A stretch of 64,000 bases of DNA from Tubulanus polymorphus (taxonomy: Eukaryota > Nemertea > Palaeonemertea > Tubulaniformes > Tubulanidae): positions 2,779,501-2,843,500 of the forward strand of contig NC_134036.1 in the NCBI RefSeq assembly GCF_964204645.1, in the 5' to 3' direction. Under the pieces are notes generated by a model, which worked only from the letters and a program-made list of their open reading frames with translations, had not been told where the DNA came from and ran no database searches. Shown piece by piece: positions 13,901 through 25,900 of the stretch. Each line of letters begins with the position of its first letter. Position 1 is the stretch's first letter. Made by a program: the position numbers and the translations under genes.

Positions 13901-16900
13901 CATTGATTGTATTACATTATGGCTGCTGAACTAGCAAGGCTTTCAATTCCCCCCCCCCAAAATACTGAAACTTCAGCTTAATTTGTGTGTAATCTTCTAT
14001 TTCTGGTAGGGGCAGCAGATATTTCATAAGGGGTGGCTGATTTTCAGAGAGTTGAACTGTAAAAATGAAAGGGGTGGCCGTCCCTCTAAAACCTGAACTA
14101 ATCTTTTCTTTATCTCTTGATAAAAGATTTCGGTACAAAACAATTATCAGCACTGATAGAATATTGACATGTACTCTGGTAGGGGCAGCAGATTTTCATA
14201 AGGGGTGGCTGATTTCCAGAGGGGTGGATGTAAAAATGAAAGGGGTGGCCGCGCTTCAAAAACATGTTGTGGAGAACAATACTTTGATATTCTAAGTAGA
14301 AAAAATCAGCCGTATTAAATTTTGGCAAAGTAATAATCTATCTTGTTTTACTTGAAGGTCGAAGCATTTAATTGTCGCAAACGAAAGGCACCAACAGCGC
14401 GAAAATCAGTTAACAATAAAAAACGTTTGGACGCGGCTGAAACTTTAGTGAATTTAGCTGATTATTTCCCGAATAATCACAGCACTATTCGTGAACTGCC
14501 GTCTACGTCTGGTTTCGAAGCTGATCGAAAATTAGACAGTAAGTCATTTTTTAAGGATGCGGAGACTCAAACTGAAACTCAGTGCAAATGCCGCGTTGGA
14601 ATCTGCTACAGCGACACATCTTGTCAGACCGCAATTTCATACCCTCCGGTTCATGACGAACTTTCTTTGCAAGTCAAAATCGAACCGTTGGATTCGTGCG
14701 ACGAAATAAACGCATCGGCAGATTGGGAAGAACCGGACAATACGTTGTCGTTGTCGTGGGATACGTTCGTAAAACTTGAGGACGTAAAAAACGAGGTTGA
14801 ATGATATTCTGGTAGCGGACATAAATTTTCAAACCTCAAGTGGACATTTTCAAACCTGTCTAAAGATAATGACTGTCTCTAATAAAACTCTCTTCGGCCA
14901 AGAGTCAATCTACTCTCTTCATCAATCTACTTATTTGTTATACATTTTATTTGTAATTATGATTGATGATGAAATAAATTACATTATATTACAAAGATAA
15001 TACAGTAAATCTTGCCTTAAATATTCATGTCAGGACTTTTGATGAACATGGACAAAAACGATATCATTGTTCTGATTTCCTTACATATTTTTCCTATCCT
15101 AAACTCAGATGTCACTCAGACCAATTTTTCTGGTCTAAGTGTTGTGACTTAGGCGAGGTTAACTGTACTACATATAAGTAGTAGAAATAAATAGATTACG
15201 CATTTAGAACACAATTTAACTGTAGACCTAGGTATAGTTAGTTAGTTAGTCAGTTAGTTGACCTATTGTTAACACCCGAGTCAGATCAGTTAATTCAAAT
15301 ATCATACCAATGACTTTTCCCAGGGCCTACAGTAGTTAGACTTATCTAAACTATTTGTTTACTTTATCTTTTTTTAAATCTCAATGCTGGTCTTTTGGCT
15401 TCCTGGTGAATGATTTTTCTTCATTAAATAGTTTTGGAACAGAGGTTCTGGTGTCTTTAATGCAAAATTCAAGGTGAACTCGGTCAATGTGGTACTGCAT
15501 GCTTAATAATCAGCAGATTGCAGATTATTTTTGAATAATATTCTAATATCTTTTTTTTGGAAAAATAAAAATATCGTACGCAGTACTACTGAAATACGCA
15601 ATGACACTATAGCTAACTTACCTATATTCTACAGGTGCGAAGTCACATACACTTCAGGGGAAAAAACTTCCGAAAATAAATCTTCAATACTATATACACG
15701 CTAAATAATAATCCTGAAATCTCCTTCGGTTTTGGACGGAAACATGAAATGATAATCCCATAAGTAACTAATCCATTTTAAATATAAATCCCTGCGATGT
15801 GAGCAAGAAATAAACTTTTTTGCTATATATCCTATGCGAGTAGTGTTTTGTATTATAGCGATAACAATGTAGACTGAACTAGCATTGCCTTTACCAGGTG
15901 GAATAGGCCATTCATTCAATAGCGTTCTGAAGGGGTGGCAGAATAACTCTACACTTTATATACTATAAATATAGATTTAATATAAATATATTCGTTATTC
16001 GGCGAAAGTAGAAACGTAGCTGGGAAAAAGTTCACGTTTTCGATCGTATGCGTTTCTGCAAGTGTCTATTGACGAAAAAGAAATTTGTCGAGACATAAAT
16101 TCAAAATTCCCGAAACAAGAATTCTTTTATTGCTTTCGTTGTAAATAGAAATATTTAGCGTTCTTTTCATAGAAAGAATGTGGAAACAATTGCGTAACAA
16201 TCCATTCCTGAACTGGCGCTAAAAATATCTCTTAGTTCATAAGTTTGCTTGACAAACAGGAAGGACTAAGTTAGACAAATTAAATATCTGTCAATTATAG
16301 ATGAAATCCAATGAAAGAGAAATTTATTGAAACAAAAAACCACAAAGTTTTGGCTGTTGACTAACAGCCATCATCAGGGCGATTGACCAAAAACAGAATG
16401 TTGATTGAAGTATCTAAACTCATAGTATATTACATAAGCAGTGACTATGGTTCAGAAACTGATATGAAATGTGGTTTCATTTTGAGAAATCTTTTCTCAA
16501 TCATTTAATCCCAGTGTGTGACTTCTCTATACAACTGATAACTTATGATTTTTCAAAATATTTCACTCGATCTTCTTATCTACCTATAACTTGTGGATCG
16601 ACTAGGTTTAAAGACCAGTTTTAAACTTCAATCATAACTCACATGGATGTGAATGAATCAATTTGCAGGGTGTAAATTTTGCAATAAAACAAGTCTGGAA
16701 AAAAGATCCTCTTCCCGGAAAGTTGTAAGACAAAATAGATCTCCATGTGGCAAATCAGTAAATGAAGCCTTTCAAACAAGTGGGTTTAAAGATTGGTTTG
16801 GAAAATAAATTTGCAGGGGGAATCCTGGTCTTTGGAAAAGAAAACAGGTCTGAAACAAATGGGTCCTCTTCGAAGAAGGTTAAGAGAGAGAGAATACAGA

Positions 16901-19900
16901 TCCTTGTGGCAAATCAGAAAATAGAGATCCCTGCAAGAGGCACTAAAGTAAAATGCAAGGACGAATTCATCCGATTTTCAAGGAAAACATGGATGAGTGG
17001 AGCAGAAAAATTTCTAGGCCTAAAATGTTACAATACATCCATTTTTTCATTGACTCAAGTATTGATTAAGTAACATTCTTGAGTTTTCCAGGTTTTTTTT
17101 GGTAAAATTTGTCAAATTCCCAGAGTTTTCCCTGATTTTATCTAGATTTTTCAGATTCCGTGAGTTTTCCAGGTTTTTTTTGGTAAAATTTGTCAAATTC
17201 CCAGAGTTTTCCCTGATTTTATCTAGATTTTTCAGATTCCCTGAGTTTTCCAGGTCAGTGGCGCCACCCTAGTGAATGGAGGCTATTCTATCGAATGAAA
17301 AACTTATTAACATTCTTTACCTTCTTAGGATCCGTTTCTTCGTAAAGTTTATCAGCCTTATCCAACAATCGGCGATCGACTGCGTAACCTTTGGCGACAC
17401 CGCTGCTTTCGTCCTCTTCGGGAATTCCCTCCGGGAATGTCGTCCTCGACGACGGGTCGACGTCTCCGTCGTCGAACGAGTCGACCTGGATACTGATCTG
17501 ACCGGCGGACGTGAAAAATATCTCGCGTTTACTTTTAACGTCGGTCGGCGCGTGTCGACTCATATCGCCCCCGGCGTCGAGCGTCGGTTTCGATTGTTGG
17601 ACGCGATCGCGTTTTTTCGTAAGACGATGAACAGTCCAGCCGTCGACATTCTCGACGACGATCTCACGTTTACGCGCGGCGGCCGCTCTCCGAGCCGAAC
17701 GCTCCGATTTACTCTCCGGTTTAAAACCGAACTTTCTCGTCGTCGTCGACGATTTCTCGATGCTGTGACGTTTACGATGCGGTTTCGGCGGCGTCGGATG
17801 AACCTCCTCCGCGCGACCTTGAGGATCGTCGGTCTGTTCGGATTCCTCGATTTGACGCAGACGACGTTCCCGTCTCGCCGCTTTACGTAGTTTACGCTCG
17901 TGTTTGTATAACTCACTCCGCGATATTTCACCCTCCGTCGATTTCCTGCGTTCTTCTTCCGATTCGTTTTTCGACTTTTGTTGTAAAATGTTGCGATCGA
18001 CGAGGGCTCCGCGGATACGACTAACGATCGACCAGTTGTTGCCCGTCGCTGACGAGTTTCTATCTTTATCGCTTGTATCTACGACGACAGCTGTTGTAGC
18101 CGTTGCTAGGAGATGATCGTCTTCTCGGGAACATCTGTCGCCATCGATTGCGTCAACAATGTTTCTGTTTATTTTATTATCGATCGTGAATCTATCGCCT
18201 CCTCGGTCAGTTGTCGGCGAGGAGGACGACATATTCCCGCAGCCGTTGTTACCAGGCGACAAATTCATCGCATGATTGTTGATCGCTCGTAACCGTAGCA
18301 ACTCGGCACTGCCGTTTTCCCCGTCATCGTAGACGGACTCGACGTCGGCGTCGTAGCTAAATCGAACGTTCAAATGTCGATCGGACGGAAATTCCAAGAT
18401 GTCCGAACATCGGGAGCTCGATCGACTGGTTTTCTGGTCGACAACGTAGAGACTGTCCTCGTCGATTCGCTGCGGCATGACGGGTAAACTCGGCGAGTCA
18501 AGGCTACTCGTACCGGTGCTGCCCCCGTGAGATGACAACGATCGTAATCGCGATAGAAACGATGCCTCGCGTAATTCGGGCTTCGAATCCGAACGTTTAT
18601 CGTAATCGGGACTTTTCACGCTCATTGCTGCCGTAGCCGTGGTAACGCCGCTGTGCTTACCGCCACTTTTCAATTTCGAAAAGAACGAAACTTCGCGATC
18701 GTTGTTCTCGGAATCGCCGATGTTATCGTCGTAGTGAAACACACTCGACGCCACCGAGTCCGTGCTGTCCATTTTTTTGATACTCGCGATTCGCGAAAAG
18801 AACCACGGACTGCGTTCATTGTTACCATTGTTGCTATTGACGATACGATCGGCCTTACAGTTCGCGTCGAGACTTTCTCCGATTTTTCCACCTTCGCACG
18901 ATTTAAAAACGGCCGTCGGTGAATTTACGATATCGTCGGCCGTCGATATTTTCTTTGCGTTGGCTCTCTCGTCGTCGGGGTCGACAGCCGACTTTTTACA
19001 CATAAACCGCGAAAATACGGACGACTTCCCTGTCTCTTCCGGTTCGTCATTCGCATTTGTCGTCGATAGCAACGATGAGTACTCTTGCGCCGCGTCCGAC
19101 TCGTTCGGAGTCATCGTCGTGGATGCGAGTTCTTGCGACGACGTGCCGTTGCGTTTCAAACCGAATCCGGTGATTCGCGAAAATAGCGACGGTTTCTCGG
19201 TGACGTATTCCTCCTCGCTGTCGAACGAATAATCGCTACGATCCTCGGTGCTGCGCCCTGTTATCAGCGAGAAGAACGACAGTTTACCATCGCTCGATTT
19301 CACCGGAGGTGAACGCGATTTCGGCGATTTAATGGGCGCCTCATTGTTGTCGGATGATTTATTCGCGAGGAATCGCGATAAGAACGACGACCCTTCCGGT
19401 TGCGATTTGGGCGATATTTTTTCTACGTTTGTCGTCTGCTCGAGACCGATCGACTCGGTGCAGTCCGCGGACGTCTTCTCCGTCAAACTCTTTCCGATTA
19501 TGCGACCGAAAAATGAAGAATCAGTTTTCGGGCTCGAGGAAGCATCTTCGTCATCTTCCGCTTCGGGACAATCAAGTTCGTTGGTTACCTTAACGACATC
19601 TTCATTAACGCGCTTCGTACTCTGCTCGCTAGATGGCACTTTTGCGTATTGATTCAACTTTTCCGCTTTTGCGCGTAGATTAAAGAAGAACAACGATTTT
19701 GATTTCGGAGAATCGTCTTCACCGACGGTGGCGCCATCTTCTTCCTCTTCGACTTCGTCCATTTCCGTCGATTCGTCGACTTCCCGCGCGGCGATCGAAT
19801 CGCGGAATCCGGTGAACATCGATTCGAATCCTTTAACGAATCGATTTCCGATGCTGACTCCGCTCGATTTAACGATCGGCGTCCCGGGAACGCGATACTG

Positions 19901-22900
19901 AGCCGGATCGAAGTCCGAATGAACGCGTCCGTGCGATACGACGTCCGAACTGGAGACGCCGATTTCCTCGGTCTCGTCTGCGAACGTCACCGATCCTCGT
20001 TTGCGTGTGTCATCGATGCTGATCCTCAACGCGCTTTTCGCGCACGTCTCCTTCCGCGACGGATCTGACGATTTACGACTCGCGCGATCGTCGAAACTCT
20101 TCCCGCTCATCTGACGTCGTTTATCGATCTCTTTTTTCAACTCGCTGCCGCCCTTACTCGACGAGCCGTCCGAATTCCTGCGTCCAACGACGTCATCAGG
20201 CTGCGAACCGCGACGCTTCCCGGGGATCAGAGCGCCATCTAGCAGCAACTCGTGTAATTCCGATTGACTTAGTCGACGTATACCGCCGCCGCCGTTGATG
20301 TCGCCGCCATCTTTGGAATTTCGTCTCGGTTCATCTTGCGAATCGTGTGACGCTCTCAGCTGCTCCTGTCGAATATCGATGCTGTCTTTACTCGATCGTC
20401 TTAATCGATCTTTGCGGGTTCTTTTCATCGGTTCTTTCTTCATCTCTGTCGCCCGTACGCTCTTCCGACCCGCGCCGCCCGTTTTTTCCGTTTCTCGACG
20501 TGTTTTCTCCGACTGAACGCGAACGAGCTTCCGTCCGATGTTCAGTTCATCGTCGTCGTCACCGCAACAATCATCCTCGATGATTCCCGATTCGCGTCGC
20601 ATCTGTTTAAAACTAGTGCTCTCGACGATCTCTAAACTGGCGCTGGTTGCAAACGACCGGTCCGGCGATGAAACAATGTCCATGTTACCGTGCAACGGGT
20701 CACACGACGATAGATAATCGGTTTCGAGTGTCGTCGATGGCAAATCTAAACTCAACGAACTGGCTCGACTAATCTCGATCAACGCGTTGCGCCAATTCTC
20801 GCCTTTCTCGGCCAATGATCCGATATCGTAACCCTGCGTCACTAAATTCGGTACGAAATCAACGAGACTTTGTTCGATGAATTCTCGCGCGTAAATCGCA
20901 GCCTGTTCGTCGCACGTCTCCTCGTATTCGTCGCGTGTTTCCACGATTATCGAATCGACGATATCATTGATAATCTCGATTTGATACGTTTGATGCGCCT
21001 GTTGGATGATCTCGTTGACGAAGTCGTACGCGCACGTCGTCAACAGGCGGTCGCTAACGACCACGGGCGATGAAGTCTCCATCTCGCCGCTCTGTGATCG
21101 AAGGCGTTGGAATTCGTCCAAACTCGATTCGACCGACGTTTGTTCCGTGCAATTTTGATTGAGAATGTTGACGCTTTCTTGCAAAACGTCGTCGACGAAC
21201 TGCATAGCAATCGCCTCCTCAGACGCGGCCGCCTGCCGATTGGTCGATTCGCAACAATCGTAAATATTCACCGATTGATCGCCGCGACGACGACAAACCT
21301 CCGCTATCACCGTCGTAGATGACAACGCGTCGTTAACGGTATTGTTGGCGATTTCGCTGGTTCGTTCTTTCAAAACGTCGACGGCGTCTTCGATGAGTTT
21401 ATTGACGAAAAACGCCGAGAAATTAAAAATCTGTTCGTCGTCCGTGAGACTGTCGTCAAAATAATACGTATCGTCAAAAACGTGGACCTCGCGAAGACGA
21501 CACGACGATAACGTCGCCCCTGACGACGATGATGCGTATTGTTGCTGTAAGTCGGCGAGATCGACGAGCGAACACGTGTTACTGCCGATCGACGACAGAT
21601 CCTCGTCGCTGATGTCGCAATCGGACGCCGTGACGACTGAAGCTTGTTGCTGATCGCGTATGAATCGTACCCGCGACGCTGGCAGCGCCGCCTGCTGGTT
21701 CGAATCATGAACTATATCTCTAGCGATATCATGCGCGACGTAATTCCCATCACCTAACATCATCAGTTTATACGTTGTTGTCGCCGCGGCGTCCATTGTT
21801 GGCGGTTTTACATAATACTTCTTACGGCAAATACTGACAGCTTGGTCGATGATGTCATCGATGTAACTTTGAACGGTTGTTAGGAATTCCGGATCTTCGT
21901 TGTCGGCGGCGATTTGAGAATAACGGTATACGCGTGGTCGATGGCGTTGCCTATTCGGTGGTGGTGGTGGCGCCGCTGTACATGTCGTCGCGTTCAGCTT
22001 CGAATGGCGTTTCAAACACGATGGACATTTCCGGCGTTGTCGACGTCGTTGTTGCTCGGTAACTGTCATCTCGGCGATGTTCGCTAGGTTACGTTTATCG
22101 GGAATTCTCTCATCTCTTCGAACGTCGTGCGTTAATTTCTCCCAATTTTCAGTCGTTCTATCGCTACGTCGACGCTCGTCTGCATTGCCATCGGTTACTC
22201 GCTCGACTACAGTTGCTATGGTTCTACCGACTAAATGAGCCCGGGATGATGCTGTCCCTCGTTGCTCTGTGTCGACGTGCTTTGCTAGAATGCACCACAA
22301 TCGAGTCATATCCTGTTTTCCGAACTCGGCCGTCTCCGGATCCACGTCCTTGAGATCATCCGTTCCTTCGTGAACGACTTCTTCGTTTACTTCTCGCGCC
22401 ACCTGGTGACCGATTACTTCACCAGTAGAGCATTCCTCGGCGAGGTGCTTCCCCAGTTTACCCCAGCGCGTTCCGATTTGCTCCGGTTGCGTTTCGGCTC
22501 GTTGTTTTCCCGTGAAACTCTCGACGATTTCTAAACTCGATTCACGACGAATTTTGTCGATGATTTTGTCAGTGTCGATCGGTCGATTCTTCTTGGTGTC
22601 GTCGGATAGATGTTCCCCGAGTGTTGCCCAGCGCGGAGTCGCGTATTTCGACGGGCCTTTTTCGAAACTTTGCCCGGCGAATTCTCGTATGATCTTTATT
22701 GTCGTCTTCGATTTAGTCTTCTGCGCCGGTTCATCATCTTCGACGGTGTTGGACTGCGAAACGCCCTTCGAAAGCCGATCCCAATCTTCGTCGTAATCTC
22801 GACCGCTGCACGACTTCAATTTCTGCTCGTCATCTGCAGCGAGGTCATTTCCAAAAATATCTGTAACCACAGCGAAATTTGGACACGACTCCGAGCGCTC

Positions 22901-25900
22901 TTTGACGTCGAGTTCCTCGTCGTAGCTGGCGCTTCGTTCGGGAACGAGGAGGCGTCCGAGGTGATCCCATCGGTCTCGCGTACGGATATTCGGAATTTCT
23001 AACGGATTCGCACGCGGACGCTCGCTCTGCGCGAATATCTGATCACCACCAGGTGGCGTTCCCATCACCCCGCAATTCGATAGATCGTTCCACGAACTTG
23101 CTAAACCCGTTGATGATATGTTGATATTCAACGAGTCCATCTTCGATACTTCTGGTTCTGGTTGCATCGCTTTCTTGATGCACAGTTGTAATTTCAAAGC
23201 ATCGGCATCGATGGCGCCATCTATTGAATCCTGGCGTAGTTTACGTATGACTTCTTCTGGGTCAAAGTTCGGCCCATCGCGTTCATTCGTCAGGTTATTC
23301 AAACTGTTCTGCGGAGTCATGGGTTCGCAGTCTGTGTCACACAGAATACCGAGGTGGAGTTTCTTCTGGCGCACCTCCTCAAGTAGATATGCATTTTTGA
23401 TGCACGGTAGCTCCCCCTGCGACGCGTGAAGTTGCGTCGGATCCGCAAAACTCGTCTGAGGCGTCAACGTACGGTGACATTCGTCTTTTTCATTGTCGTC
23501 CTGGACGACTTCGGCGCTTCGTCGCAGAGCTTTCGACAACGCGGAGGAGCGCTCTTTACGTCGCATATCGAACGTGTCTTTCAACGAGCGTTCCCACGAA
23601 TTTTTCAAAATTCCCATCGGTTTCCGGTCCGGCGCAACGGTGGCGCTAGTAGCATCGGCGGCTTTGTTGTCATCGTCGGTGTTGTCGATCGGAAACGCGG
23701 CGAATTTCGATTCGGATTTCAAACAATGCGGCGAGTTGCAATAATCGTCTTCTTCTTCGAGAACATCGCTGAGATATTTCTGCAGAATCTTTCGCTTCTG
23801 TTCGACGTTGATCAGTTGATCGATGTTCGTCAGTTCGGGCATGCCGTGTTGCTGCATGAAATACTCGAATTTCTTATCGACGAGACTCGCGCTTTCGACC
23901 ATCGTATTATCGAACGCCGCGAACAAATCGACGCCGTCCGGACCGGCGACCCATTCGCGCAACTCGCGTAATTCAGAGATTTTCTGATTCCGTTCTTTCG
24001 CTTGTTCTTTCATTTCGTGGTCGCTGAGCATGCTCCCAGTTCGGAGAAACTTTGCCGATTTCGCCGCGCGATCGTCGTCGGGGCCGACGCCCCCGAGACG
24101 CATTCCTCCCAATTCGTCGAAACCCGTCCAACTCTTCCGTCGATGATCGTTCACCTTCTCGTCTTCATCTTCGTCTTCCTCGGCGATGCTGCGATACGGC
24201 GGCGTGTATAAATTCCCCGAGCCGATACTCGACCAATCGTAATGCTCTTTCATCGCACGTCGCTTTGCGCGGATTTTCTCCATGATCTCTGCGTTCCAGA
24301 AACTCGGCAGGCTGTTCTCGCGCGCGTAACGATCGAAATCCGTCTCCGGCGGAATATGCGGCGCTCCGCTTAACGATGTATTGTTCTTGTTGAACTCGGG
24401 ACAAAGCGGCGCGTCCGGCGTCGAAGTCGACGTCTTCGACGAGTCGTCCGATTCGGATTTAACGTCCGCTTCGTTGGAGTCGCCGAAGTTACCGAAATCA
24501 CGATCGATACTAAACTGCGAGCGGATACCCCATTGTAACGGTTTCGCGGCCGCGGCGGCCATCGGTAAACTAAACGCGTTGTAATTATCGCTATCGTCCT
24601 CGGTGAGCGGATCCGGCGTTACCGGGTAACCGCGCTGTTCTAGATCGCTCAATTCCTGATCGTCGCTGTCCGACGAAAGCGATTTCGCCGGTAATCCCGC
24701 GTTCAACATCATGTTCAACGAACGTCGTAACGTTCTATAGAGTTTATGCGAAGTGATGTCCTCGTTGCCGAGAATGAAGGTCGATAGTTTCGAGCCGTAT
24801 TTATGAAGCGGGATCAAGTCTAAACTCGGCACGGTGAACGCTTGCAGAGCGATTGTTATCTAAAAATATATAGAATTATCGTAGACTTAAGTTTCAGCCC
24901 TTAAAGTTGCTGAAAAAAGGTTAAAGATAACCGGCGGATAAATACCAGAGTAACAATAAAACTTTTAAATGTCAACTATCCATTGGTTAACTCTAACCAA
25001 CTTTTGAGCACTTTCGACCCCAGACTTCTAATTTGATCGGAGCCTACGTTAAATTGTTAAATCGATAAAATTTTTTCAAATGTAACTGAATTGAATTCAA
25101 CTGGCGAAAAGGTATTAATGTTGGAGGATCAAGGAAATAAGAAAAAAGAAATCAGTGTAGATCTATACACTTGAGCAAATATGACGAAGATTGAATTGAA
25201 AATCATGGTTTGGTCACATTTATCCATTCATTCATACCAGATGAATTTGGAGAAAAAAAACACCGACAGTGTCAACAACATCTACATGCATTTATGAAAA
25301 AAAAAAACGAAAATGACACTGAAAGCTACTGAAATGTGTAGGACAACATACCTCGGGTCCAGGAGTTTGAGTTATATTCAAAAGCACCATTATCATAGGT
25401 CTGAAGTTTTTCTACTGTTTTTACAGTTTACGGTAATGAATGAGATTCAGATGAAGTGATGTTCCATTCAAAAGATATTTGAGACATATTCGAGAACTAA
25501 AATCTATAGTGAAGTTAGGCTATTTTTTCGCGAGTTAAGCGTATCCAAAAATTTTACGTTGACACAAAATCTAACACAATGACACAAAAAATCGTTTATC
25601 TACAAAATTTTGACTTTCAAGTTTTATTTCGATCACGTAGAAATGACAGTTTTCACGATCGGCAATATGGCTTTACGCGACGCGGCGATATTGCCTTGAC
25701 GATAGGCTATAAAGTCGGCTGACGGTACCGACCGAATCGGAGTGAGATCCAAAACAGGACCGGGAGTGTCGACGCGGAGTGCTCGGTCGATCTGCAAGCG
25801 AATGATGAAAACAAAGACCGAATTACGAAACAACATCGAAGTATTTACAGTGGACCCGAAACGCAAGTGGTTATTGAAACAAACAATCCAGAGTTGAAAT

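Larger units (their letters stand above)
14805..17080. other. PRUNE2 intron 9 DNA beyond the THAP gene
   Basis: No exon was found. A plus-strand open stretch at 16762-17073 shows no recognisable domain. It holds one hammerhead-like remnant (16347-16377, minus) and unique AT-rich sequence. Confidence 0.5.

Noticed and set aside
17276-24584. Many plus-strand open frames of 60-204 codons across the giant exon
   Set aside because: They are antisense shadows of the PRUNE2 exon, caused by its CG- and GAC-rich codons. None shows a domain.
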